A stretch of 64,000 nt of DNA. It comes from Arcuatula senhousia (Eukaryota; Mollusca; Bivalvia; Mytilida; Mytilidae). The position numbers were made by a program, and so were the translations under genes. The notes below the pieces were generated by a model. The model ran no database searches and had not been told where the DNA came from. It was given only the letters and a program-made list of their open reading frames with translations. Shown here in pieces: positions 1-9,435 of the stretch (position 1 is the stretch's first letter; every line of letters starts with the position of its first letter). Location: positions 28,206 through 92,205 of the forward strand of contig CAXARO010001771.1 of the NCBI GenBank assembly GCA_963971305.1, given 5' to 3'.

Positions 1-183
1 AAGAAAGACAAACTTATTAGTGCCTACTGGACTTCAGATGGTCGCATATTTGTTAAGTGTACCGAGGAGGGTCGCACGACGATTATCAACACCCATGGTG
101 ACATTACAAACCTACAACAAGATGCAAGAGCACAGTTAGGGTACCCATCTTCACCCGAACGACCAGGTGATGCAAGTTCGTAA
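1..183 (+). CDS. C-terminal fragment of an unrecognised protein, possibly LINE ORF1
   Basis: An open frame runs in from the window edge and ends at TAA (181-183), giving 60 residues that begin KKDKLISAYWTSDGRIFVK and end in a Ser/Pro-rich tail. Codon use looks coding, with no stop from base 1. The short W-x5-GRIFVK segment resembles the C-terminal part of ORF1 proteins of animal LINEs, and an intact LINE ORF2 lies 0.9 kb downstream on the same strand, so this may be the end of that element's ORF1. That is inference: the rest of the protein is outside the window and no diagnostic domain is visible. A host exon is the alternative. Confidence 0.4.
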   Translation, partial: KKDKLISAYWTSDGRIFVKCTEEGRTTIINTHGDITNLQQDARAQLGYPSSPERPGDASS

Positions 184-1093
184 AAACAATGAATTTCTAT
201 TAAAGATATCTTGTGTACAAACTTATTATGATACCACATATATGAAGTCGTTCACATTTATTTATCTGCATACTTTGTTACAGTAATATTTTGTCCTTGT
301 ACTGTACAATTTTACTATTATGTTTACTTTAAAACAGGTTAAACATGTTTTAGTACTATTACTACTATTTTCATTCATAACCTATCAACCAAAGTACACG
401 CCTTAGAAGTTTTTGTCCAATCAGGAATCTGATCGATAATTAGAAAATTTAAATTTTTCCCAGGTAATTATTGGCCGTAACAGTATGATTCGCCAATGAC
501 TTGAATGATTTTTTTTTCTTTTGTAGAAATTGTTTTAATGAAAAGTTTATAATTTATGAATTTGAATATATATATATGCATCAAGTAAAGTTTCAGAGAC
601 TAGAATTTTAAAAATGGTTGAATTCAATACTTTTTTGTAAATTTACCATGCCTTCTCCCCTTTCAACTGGTTAGTTGGTGAAAACGGATAAATATGTTTT
701 GAGAATGATTTAATACATATTCATATATTACATCTTATTATAATAAAGCGATCATTATTCATAAGCTAAATTAAATGGAAAATAATTTATTTAAATAAAC
801 AAAGTTTTTAACCGATTTCATGTGGATTTGAAATTGAAATCTTTTATTTAAATTGATAAAGCCGAAGTCTATCCAATAATTGACTCAAATCAGTTTTCAA
901 GGAAACCCAAACCATCATTCAGCAATGATCGCTTTATCCTTATCGACATGTACATATGTTTTGTTCATTTCTTTGTATACTTTGTTTACTATCTTACTTG
1001 GTGTCTGTGTTCTGATGAGTGTACCGGTCATTTTTCCATTATTAAGCGACTGGTCATCCTGCTGTTGCTGGATTACTACTCTTTACCCGAAGG
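184..1093. other. AT-rich non-coding stretch, possible LINE inter-ORF region
   Basis: No convincing coding frame. It contains poly-T and poly-A runs and a short hydrophobic frame (880-1104) that overlaps the start of the LINE ORF by 11 bases and has no recognisable domain. It may be the spacer between ORF1 and ORF2 of the LINE. Confidence 0.4.
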
Positions 1094-4000
1094 GTGATGG
1101 ATAGTGATCTAGTAGCATACAGGATGGCCATTGGTTTATTTAACTGTCTCCGAAGAAAAGTCCGTGGTTTACCTAAACTATGCAGATATACTGAAATATT
1201 TCATGTAAACTTACTGTGTTCATTCCTGGTTCTCTCTCTCTTCATCTTGCAGTCAACTTTACCGAAAGTTGACATTGTTTTCCTGTTTTTTGTCATTCAT
1301 TATATCCTTATTATCGGAAACATTGAACAAAATCCTGGGCCCCATACCGATGAAGGTAGTCGAGAACATGATTTTATATCTATATGCACTATTAATATAC
1401 GAAGTATAAGAAATAAACTCGATTTTCTCAATGATTTTGCCGACGAATTTGATATCTTAGCTGTAACCGAAACACACTTAGATCCCACAGTAAAAACTGA
1501 ATCATTATTGCTGGACTGCTTTTCACATAATCCTATTAGACGTGATCGAAATAACTCCGGAGGTGGAATAGCAATTTATGCGAAAGAACATGTCTATATA
1601 AAACAAATCACTGAACTTGAGAATCAAATAGATGAAACTATCTGGGTAGAAATTCGAACTAAAGGTCAAAGATTTCTCCTATGTAACACCTATAGACCTG
1701 AGTGGACGGACGATAGATATTGGACACGATTAAATCATGCTTTGGGTATTGCCAATCAATTTTCAGACAACGTTGTTTTGACGGGCGATTTGAACTCCGA
1801 CCTTTTTAAAGTAAACAACAATAAACTTATTGATACAATGAGCATATTTAATCTGAACAATGTTATTACTAAACCCACTCGTGTAACAGTAAACAGTCAA
1901 ACCCTTTTAGATCCAATTATTATAAGTGATTCACTAAACTGCAAAGCCTCTGATGTTTTAACTGTTCCGAGATCGATAAGTGACCACGATGCATCTATTG
2001 CATTCCTTGATTGTCCCCTTAAAACACCCCCGTCCTTCCAAAGAGAAATTTGGCTATATAAAAACATTGATAAAGTTAAGTTCGGTCAAAAACTTGACGA
2101 TGTAGATTGGGACACTATCCTTCCGAACGACAGTAGTGTTGATGATATGTGCGATGCATTTACAGATACTTTTTTAAATATAGCTAAAGAATGTATTCCA
2201 ACAAAGAATGTTACTGTTAGAACCAAAGACAAACCATGGTTCAACAACGAACTGCGTCGTGAAATGAGAATAAGAGACAGATTAAGAAAAAAGGCTATAA
2301 AATCTAATTCTGAAATTGCTACCTTACGATACAAACAACAGCGAAATAAGGTCAATAATTTAAAAAAGATTGCAAGAGAGAAGTTTGAACAAAATTTAGA
2401 TAATATTATATTGGAAAATGCTGGAAATTCTAAAACGTATTGGAAACTAATGAAAATGTTAATAAAATCAACCAAAGGCTCTAGCAGTATCCCACCTTTA
2501 AAAAATATTGCCAACAATCCCAACTATAGCGACTTCGTTTATGATGATCAAGACAAATGTAACATAATGAATCAATACTTTTCTTTAATTTCAAAAGTTA
2601 ACGATGAAAATATCCCTCTCCCAAATTTTCCAAATAGATGTGATACTCAACTTTACGATATTGAAATTGAGGCAAATGAGATCGTTGACATAATACAGAC
2701 TCTAAGCCCTAATAAGGCTTCTGGACCAGATGTTATAAGCCACAGAATGCTTAAACTATTTCCAGAAAAAATAGCAATACCTTTAAAACTCATTTTTAAT
2801 AAATCACTACGCCAAAGTAGCTTTCCTTCCAAATGGAAAATTGGTCACATAACAACCATTTTTAAAAAAGGTGACCCATCTCTCCCCTCTAACTACAGAC
2901 CTATATCTCTCATTAGCTGTGTCGGGAAGGTAATGGAGCGAATTATCTTCAAGCATGTGTACAATCATCTCCATGATAACCGACTTATATACCAATATCA
3001 ATCGGGCTTTCTTCCGAAATTCTCAACTGTACATCAGTTACTCGAAATGCACAACTGTATTGTTAATTCGTACGAAAAGAAAGAGATTAACTGTTTCGTG
3101 TTTTGCGATTTTGCTAAAGCTTTTGACAAAGTTTGGCACAATGGTCTACTCCACAAAATGAAAGCTTATGGTATAAGTGGTAGTTTACACAGCTGGTTTG
3201 CTAACTACCTTTTCGAGAGATCACAGAGAGTCATGATAAATCAATCTTCATCCTCTAGTTGTAGCGTTCAAGCTGGTGTTCCACAGGGTTCTGTACTTGG
3301 TCCCTTGTTGTTTGTTATTTATATTAATGATATAGCAGAGGAATTAACATCATTATGTAGATTATTCGCCGATGATACATCTTTTAACTATTCCGATAGT
3401 GATCAAAATCGGGTAAAATTAGCCATTGATCATGATCTTAAAGAGCTTGACGACTGGTCGAAGAAATGGCTTATGTCTTTCAACCCAGACAAAACCGAAA
3501 TAATAGTATTTTCTAATTCTGCTATACCGAATCTAAGTTTTGAGCTAAACGACAAAACTATTCCTATTCAAGACTCACATAAACACCTAGGTGTTACATT
3601 TAGCAATGATGCTAAATGGAATCTTCATATAGAAAACATTATAAATAGTGCTAAGCGACATCTAAACATCCTAAGGAAACTAAAATACCAATTATGTAGA
3701 AATACCTTAGAAAATCTTTATCTTGTATTCATAAGACCCATTTTCGAATATGCGTCCGAGGTGTGGGACAATTGTGGAACTATTAACTCAAATAAACTTG
3801 AACAGCTGCAGCTTGAGGCTGCAAGATTGGTAACGGGTCTTCCCGTCTTCACTAAAAAGGAATTGATTTACAGTGAAGTTGGTTGGGAACCACTAGCAGA
3901 GAGACGAAGAAAACGAAAACTTAATATGTTTTACAATATTTTTAACCATAATGCCCCGTCGTATCTTACAAACCTTATCCCGCCGCAAGTTCAAACTATT

Positions 4001-4540
4001 TCTACGTATCCCCTTAGAAATGGTGAAGACATTATCCTTCCTTATTGCAGATTATCCTTAACTAGAGATTCTTTTATCCCTGCTACCATTAGACTATGGA
4101 ATGACTTAGATATAAACATTCGACACATGCAATCAGCTAAAAAATTCAAATACGAACTTAAGAAAAACAGTAACTCTACTGTGAAAGTTCCTAAATACTT
4201 TTCCTATGGCCCACGAAAATTCAACATGATATTGACCCAATTGAGATGTTCCGCTTCATTCCTAAATGGTGACCTATTCAAAGCCAATATTATAACAGAC
4301 TCTTCTTGTCGATGTGGCTTTGCCATTGAAAACATAAACCATTACTTCTTTGAATGTCCCTTATATAACGAACATAGAGCTATACTTGTCAATGATCTCA
4401 GCTGGCTCCCAAATAACACCATTTTAAATGCGACTCTTCTTACATGTGGTAGTACCGCATTAAGTCAAGAGCAAAACGAGACTATTTTCAAACATTCATT
4501 TGATTATATCAAACGGACTAAGAGATTTTTAATAGTGTAG
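1094..4540 (+). CDS. LINE endonuclease-reverse transcriptase (ORF2), intact, with N-terminal 2A-like peptide
   Basis: This 1148-residue open frame encodes a non-LTR retrotransposon polyprotein that would nick target DNA and prime reverse transcription there. Residues 36-74 hold two hydrophobic segments, followed by GNIEQNPGP (NPGP at 80-83), a 2A-like sequence. An APE-type endonuclease follows (about 95-310), with INIRS, TETHL, GGGIAIY, TGDLNSD and a terminal SDHDAS. The reverse transcriptase lies at about 560-850: NKASGPDVISH, YRPISLIS, CDFAKAFDKVWH, GVPQGSVLGPLL and the catalytic FADD at about 758-761. Near the C-terminus, CRCGF and HYFFECP form a C-x-C...H-x4-C metal-binding motif like that of Jockey/CR1/I-type LINEs. 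No stop or frameshift is seen, so the copy could be young. Start: two adjacent ATGs at 1094; the hydrophobic leader and NPGP argue that this N-terminus is real. The exact LINE clade is not certain. Confidence 0.95.
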   Translation: MMDSDLVAYRMAIGLFNCLRRKVRGLPKLCRYTEIFHVNLLCSFLVLSLFILQSTLPKVDIVFLFFVIHYILIIGNIEQNPGPHTDEGSREHDFISICTINIRSIRNKLDFLNDFADEFDILAVTETHLDPTVKTESLLLDCFSHNPIRRDRNNSGGGIAIYAKEHVYIKQITELENQIDETIWVEIRTKGQRFLLCNTYRPEWTDDRYWTRLNHALGIANQFSDNVVLTGDLNSDLFKVNNNKLIDTMSIFNLNNVITKPTRVTVNSQTLLDPIIISDSLNCKASDVLTVPRSISDHDASIAFLDCPLKTPPSFQREIWLYKNIDKVKFGQKLDDVDWDTILPNDSSVDDMCDAFTDTFLNIAKECIPTKNVTVRTKDKPWFNNELRREMRIRDRLRKKAIKSNSEIATLRYKQQRNKVNNLKKIAREKFEQNLDNIILENAGNSKTYWKLMKMLIKSTKGSSSIPPLKNIANNPNYSDFVYDDQDKCNIMNQYFSLISKVNDENIPLPNFPNRCDTQLYDIEIEANEIVDIIQTLSPNKASGPDVISHRMLKLFPEKIAIPLKLIFNKSLRQSSFPSKWKIGHITTIFKKGDPSLPSNYRPISLISCVGKVMERIIFKHVYNHLHDNRLIYQYQSGFLPKFSTVHQLLEMHNCIVNSYEKKEINCFVFCDFAKAFDKVWHNGLLHKMKAYGISGSLHSWFANYLFERSQRVMINQSSSSSCSVQAGVPQGSVLGPLLFVIYINDIAEELTSLCRLFADDTSFNYSDSDQNRVKLAIDHDLKELDDWSKKWLMSFNPDKTEIIVFSNSAIPNLSFELNDKTIPIQDSHKHLGVTFSNDAKWNLHIENIINSAKRHLNILRKLKYQLCRNTLENLYLVFIRPIFEYASEVWDNCGTINSNKLEQLQLEAARLVTGLPVFTKKELIYSEVGWEPLAERRRKRKLNMFYNIFNHNAPSYLTNLIPPQVQTISTYPLRNGEDIILPYCRLSLTRDSFIPATIRLWNDLDINIRHMQSAKKFKYELKKNSNSTVKVPKYFSYGPRKFNMILTQLRCSASFLNGDLFKANIITDSSCRCGFAIENINHYFFECPLYNEHRAILVNDLSWLPNNTILNATLLTCGSTALSQEQNETIFKHSFDYIKRTKRFLIV
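1331..1342 (+). other. 2A-like ribosome-skipping site (NPGP) in the LINE ORF
   Basis: The codons for N-P-G-P are preceded by I-E-Q, matching the E-x-NPGP core of 2A peptides; the usual D before V/I-E is N here. In known 2A sites the ribosome fails to link the G and P. Here that would release an 82-residue hydrophobic leader from the endonuclease-RT. Function is inferred from the motif. Confidence 0.7.
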
Positions 4541-4805
4541 GCCCCACTCATCATTTCTTCCAACACAGACACCAAGCAATCCCTTCTCTTACTTCTATAA
4601 CTCCTAAAAAGTTTTTCTTTCTTATTCTTATTCAGCAATTATACTTTATTGTTTGTTTTGTTATTTACAAATGTAACTTGCATGCATGCTCAACTTGTAT
4701 ATTCATTGTATTGTTTAACTATGTTATGGAGAGGACTTCATAAGTATGTTTTACTTGTGTCCAATCCAATTTGTGTATTTTTACAAATAAAATATGTTTA
4801 AACTA
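4541..4805 (+). other. LINE 3' untranslated region
   Basis: AT-rich sequence after the ORF stop with AATAAA at 4786-4791. The element probably ends just before 4806, where sequence shared with 9298 onward begins. No target-site duplication was identified. Confidence 0.5.
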
Positions 4806-6227
4806 AATATATCGAAAAAATACGTTTTGTACAGATATCGTACAAAAACCTCTGACGGTTTCATTATTTAAATTATTTTTATGGTTACTACTATTGCATT
4901 ATTTTTATATGTGGTTTTCGCAATGTTTTCCCATCTCATTCTTGGTAACAATTGACACTATTCCACAACTCACTGAAAGTGCAAAAATGTTGTGCTTGTT
5001 TGATGGACTGAACACTTTGTATGAATTGAAAATGGTCATTAATTAGAATAAATGACAAACAACGTATATACATTTTACATAACATAAAATTGTCAGAAAA
5101 TAGAATTAATTGACAATCAAAGTAATATGAGACATAATAATTTCAGCATATTAAAACAAAAGTCCATCAAAGATGGGGTAACTTTCCGCCATAAGCAATA
5201 AGCTTTACAAAACATAAACTTGGCAGAAAAATCAAATTAGTTGACCATAAAAGATATATGAGACATAATTATTGTAGCAAAACAAAACAAAAAATTAAGT
5301 TAACAGTTAAAATGACAAATGAAAGAAAAATATAAAATAAATGAGATGGTGAATGGGGTGGGTTGGAGGGTCCAAATTTTTAAAAACAAATTGCATCAAT
5401 TTAAATTGCTGTTGACCTGTTCGAATTATGTTGAATAAACTGGATTGAACTGGTTTTGAGGTCAATCAATAATAACCTGGATTATCCCCTTTTCCCATAC
5501 ATTAATGTATACCCATAAAATAATTTATTTCATTAATTAATAATTTATGGTTACTACTATTGCATTATTTTTATATGTGGTTTTCGCAATGTTTTCCCAT
5601 CTCATTCTTGGTAACAATTAACACTATTCCACAACTCACTGAAAGTGCAACAATGTTGTGCTTGTTTGATGGACTGAACACTTTGTATGAATTGAAAATG
5701 GTCATTTATTAGAATAAATGACAAACAACGTATATACATTTTACATAACATAAAATTGTCAGAAAATAAAATTAATTGACAATCAAAGTAATATGAGACA
5801 TAATAATTTCAGCATATTAAAACAGAAGTCCATCAAAGATGGGGTAACTTTCCGCCATATTATTGCAAAGCAATAAACCCCCATCCACAACATATTTGCA
5901 ATAAAACAAAAAGAACATTCAAACTATATGAAAAACATTAATAATAACAGTTTACTCAACATTAAGTCAAGAGTTTCACATTGGACGCATACCTACATTT
6001 TTTGTTCATGTAAGAGTAAATAACTTCATGTACATGTACAATATATTAATGTATCATTTAAAAAGATGACCATTCTAAAAATTAACAGATTGGCTCTGTC
6101 CCCCTGCTATATGTATATGTACAATGTTTGTAAATTCTTCATGAAACATTAAAATAAAGCAAAAATTCATTTACGAAGTCTCTTAAATCATACACATATT
6201 ACCTAATATCAACATTGAACAACAGAG
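4806..6227 (-). mobile_element. Truncated 3' end of the Ngaro/DIRS-like element (terminal repeat block)
   Basis: This block is nearly identical to 9298-13675 once the 2953-bp insertion there (9436-12388) is set aside; both are about 1422 bp. It carries the same internal order: a segment B copy from about 4878, the A segment (5371-5547), then a second B copy (from about 5548). It is therefore the 3' part, on the minus strand, of the retrotransposon that follows, without its genes. Similarity stops at AACAGAG, inside the first copy of a 22-mer that is repeated four times in the full element. The empty site opposite the transposon at 9436 lies at about 4935. Confidence 0.8.
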
Positions 6228-6289
6228 CTATAGTTCTATAAGCTGTACTGCTTTTGAATAAAGTTATTATTATTATTATTAAAAAAAAG

Positions 6290-6795
6290 TAAGCATTGTT
6301 GCATAACATTCGACATTCGACATCAATTACTGTCGGGTCATCATTTTCGGTTTCAAAGTTCAATAGTTTATCGACTTCCGTTCGATACATCATCTTTTCG
6401 AAGTCATCAGCCTTAGACCACTCTAGGGTAACTTTTCTAAATATATATTCGAATATTCTACTTACCAGACCAATATTCATATCTACATGAACAGGAAGGT
6501 GGTCAGACACCTCATAAGGACAATCATACCAAACATCAACAAAATTTAAGCCATTACAAATATATTCAGAAATACATAAATAATCTAATAGAGATTTTCT
6601 ACAAAGGTCTTTACTTCTATAAGAATAGATATTTTTTGTTATGTATAAGCGGTACTGGTTTTAAGTTTCTTTCATGCAAAAATTTACAAAATGCAGATTT
6701 GTTACCACTTATTTGACTACATGTACATGTATTAGAAAAATCTACATTGACATCACCACCTAAAATGGTAACAATCTTCACCTACAATATCATAT
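6290..6795 (-). pseudogene. LINE endonuclease-domain relic
   Basis: Read on the minus strand, the sequence contains TILGGDVNVDFS, matching the G-D-x-N block of APE-type LINE endonucleases, and farther on YEVSDHLPVHVD, the terminal S-D-H block. The order and spacing (about 80-90 residues) fit one endonuclease domain. It is broken: the GDVN and SDH parts are separated by at least one stop or frame change near 6640, and no RT follows. The plus strand next to it (6228-6285) ends in TTGAATAAAG and an ATT microsatellite, typical of a LINE 3' tail. It is a dead fragment from a LINE other than the one at 1094. Confidence 0.65.
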
Positions 6796-7724
6796 TAGGT
6801 CGACAATGCTTCTAAATATTTGAAATACACCTCTGTCGAAAATTGGTTGATGGAAACAGTGTACAAATAATACAAATATCAACATAAGATTCACTGTAAC
6901 GATTCAACCGTTTTTCTGGCATAGCTACATATATGTACATCAAGTTGTTCATAAATAAACAAACTTTGAGGTAAATGGTCATAATGTATAAAAGAAGAAA
7001 TTTTGCATTACACTGTTGCCATAGAATCAGCAATGATTTGCTTCAAGAACCCTAAAAAAACAGTGTCAACAGACATTTTTTGACTGAAATTTGAACATCC
7101 CTTTTCCTAAATATGTTGACATTTTATTACAGTTTCCTGTAGCGCAGATGTTTCATTTTGAGAAAAATAGCCTCAACCTTGGTCCTCGCCGTTTTGATTA
7201 TTCGCTATCTTAAGGGCCATAAAAAGTTTTTATTTGAGAACTTACCTAAAATACATAATTTTAGTTTCTCTTTACATCTGCCATGTTGTTCATAGATAAA
7301 GCTGGTAACACTAAATTATGTATCAAAATTTAGGGAAGTGCCAAATACCAATATTATAGTAGTTTAGCACAGTTGCATCCCCATCTTTTGACCTTGACCT
7401 TGATTTTCTGGTTTAATGAGTTTGATATTTTTATTGCATATAATAGCAGCGTTTAAGTATAATAAACGCCTCTCATTCCCAGAAACTGAAAATCCTTATA
7501 AATGTATGAAAATTTAGTGGAAGTAAGAAAGAATTATTGTTTCTGATGGTGCCGCCAGGCGAAACATATTTTAGTGTTTACTCTGGTTTCATGTTTTAGC
7601 CAACTAGAATGAAAACTGTTGTAGATAGAGAAAAGCTATTGCTTGTCTAATAGACCAGCGGCGGATATCGAAAGAGTCGTCTAATTAAGAAGTTTATATT
7701 ACCCGATAACCATATAGATGTTTT
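6796..7724. other. Non-coding; short repeat relics only
   Basis: No gene seen. A patch near 7608-7655 (AGAATGAAAACTGTTG, GATAGAGAAAAGCT) is a diverged piece of the internal repeat of the AGCTCACC family. The stretch at 7370-7460 resembles 51228-51310 (CACAGTT, CATC, TTTTGACC), an unclassified dispersed repeat. Confidence 0.5.
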
Positions 7725-7794
7725 ATGGCCCGACCACGTTTGTGGATCGGCCATATAGTCTTACCATTGTCCGTCCGTCCGTCCGTCGGTAACA

Positions 7795-8425
7795 CTTTGG
7801 TTAAGTTCTTGGTTAAGGTCCATTACTTGGATACTAGATGTTGGGGGTCAATGATATTTCACTACTAAATGTGTCTTAGTCTTAGGTAAGGTGACACCAC
7901 CCACTATAAATAAGGTCACTGTGACCTATATTTTACGCATGAATGACTGGTTAAGTTCTTGGTTAAGGTCCATATCTCAGATACTACATGTTGATGGTCA
8001 ATGGTATTTAACCACTAGATGTGTCTTGGGTAACATGACACCACCCAATAAAAATTAAGTCGCTATGATCTATATTTTATGCATGACCGACTTCGGTCAA
8101 GTTCTTGGTTAAGGTCCATAATTTGGATACTTGATGTTGGGGGTCAATGATATTTAACCATTAGATGTGTCTTTGGTAAGGTGACACCAATGACCATACA
8201 CTAGAAATGAGGTCACTGTGACCTATATTTTACGCATGAATGACTTTGGTTTAGTTCTTGGTTAAGGTCCATATCTTGAATACTACATGTTAGGGGTCAA
8301 TAATATTTCACTACTCGCGATGAGTCTTGGTAACATGGCACCACCCACCGGAAATAAGGTCATACCGACCTTTAATTTGCACATGAACACTTTTGATCAA
8401 TTTCTTGGTAAAGGTCCATATCCCA
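7795..8425 (+). repeat. Tandem array, about 150-bp unit, five copies
   Basis: Units start at about 7801, 7951, 8096, 8252 and 8397 with TTAAGTTCTTGGTTAAGGTC and later share GGTCAATGATATTT, TGTGTCTT and GGTGACACCACC. Units are 145-155 bp and clearly diverged. It forms the internal array of the candidate element. Confidence 0.85.
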
Positions 8426-9025
8426 GGTAATATTATTAATTGATATTGTTAACTTGATTTGATTAGTTGAATCATACCAGGTGACCTGGTGATATTTGTT
8501 TATATTGACTGGTCACGTGCAAAAAAAATGATATTGCACGGTCACGTGTTTCATTCTAATCTCGGTTCGTTTCATTTCCCGGCCAAGAAGACACCCCAAT
8601 GGCAAAGCAGAAATAAGTGAACAAATGCAAATAACGACTCTCAAATGAGAATTTCAGCAGAGACGACTGAATTCCCAACCAATGATTTGTTCATTTGTTG
8701 ATTTGGCAATTGTAGATTGAAATTGAACAATTCTTGGAATGGGAATTCAGTCTCATCAACAAAATAAACAATACCTTGAATATGTAAGCTGCCTTTCCCT
8801 AAAAGTAAAAAGCTACCAAAGTCATTGACAGTTGGATGGAATAGAAATTTAAAGGTTAGTTCTTCCATCTTACAACCCACAGTGACACAAAACTATTTAT
8901 CTTTTTTGAATGCTAGGATTTCAGTATGAGAAAACAATATACAAATTGATTGCAATTACTACAGTTTGCAGATCACAATGTAAGCACAACATTTTAATCA
9001 CTAGGAAAGTTTAATTAATAATATA

Positions 9026-9163
9026 ACAAATATAGCCTTCAACCACGGTTGATACGAAAAATATCGACCTGAGATATGCATATCGACCTCCAACTTCGTT
9101 GTCGGGTCGATATGCCTCAGGTCGATATTTTCTCGTATCTACCTACTAAAAGGCTATATTTGT
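9026..9163. mobile_element. 138-bp near-perfect palindrome (miniature foldback element)
   Basis: ACAAATATAGCCTT at 9026-9039 is the reverse complement of 9150-9163, and the arms continue through GATACGA, AATATCGACCTGAG and CATATCGACC to a small loop around 9093-9105. Flanks are AT-rich (TA/ATA), so a TA-type target duplication is possible but cannot be fixed. It sits within the ATGGCCC-family element. Confidence 0.7.
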
Positions 9164-9435
9164 ATAATACACATTGAGGGTCAATGATATTTCAAGAACG
9201 GGAGGGCCATCCTGTGGCTCGTAGACACATTTTCTTGTTTAACCTAAATAAAAGTTTGATTATTCTAATTTATTTATAATATATATGATATGGTCAGAAT
9301 ATATCGAAAAAATACGTTTTGTACAGATATCGTACAAAAACCTCTGACGGTTTCATTATTTAAATTATTTTTATGGTTACTACTATTGCATTATTTTTAT
9401 ATGTGGTTTTCGCAATGTTTTCCCATCTCATTCTT

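Larger units (their letters stand above)
7725..9237 (+). mobile_element. Candidate Helentron-type non-autonomous element (ATGGCCC family)
   Basis: The 5' end is a hairpin: ATGGCCCGACCAC pairs with GTGGATCGGCCAT across a GTTT loop (7725-7754). Near 9204 the inverted copy GGGCCAT appears, followed by a second hairpin (TGTGGCT with AGACACA, 9213-9229) and a CTTG terminus before TTT. This matches the architecture of the elements at 26-45 kb, though the shared terminal repeat is only 7 bp and is weaker here. Inside are a (GTCC)n run (7769-7788), a tandem array (7795-8425) and a nested palindromic element (9026-9163). The phrase GGTCAATGATATTTC before (in the array) and after (9179-9193) the palindrome supports a single interrupted element. 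Confidence 0.55.

Noticed and set aside
880..1104. Hydrophobic 74-residue frame overlapping the LINE start
   Set aside because: It ends 11 bases into the LINE ORF, has no domain, and its hydrophobicity fits the T-rich composition of the region.
8641..8880. 79-residue minus-strand frame (MGCKMEELTFKFLFHP)
   Set aside because: It lies within the candidate ATGGCCC element, has no recognisable domain, and has no clear splice or promoter context.
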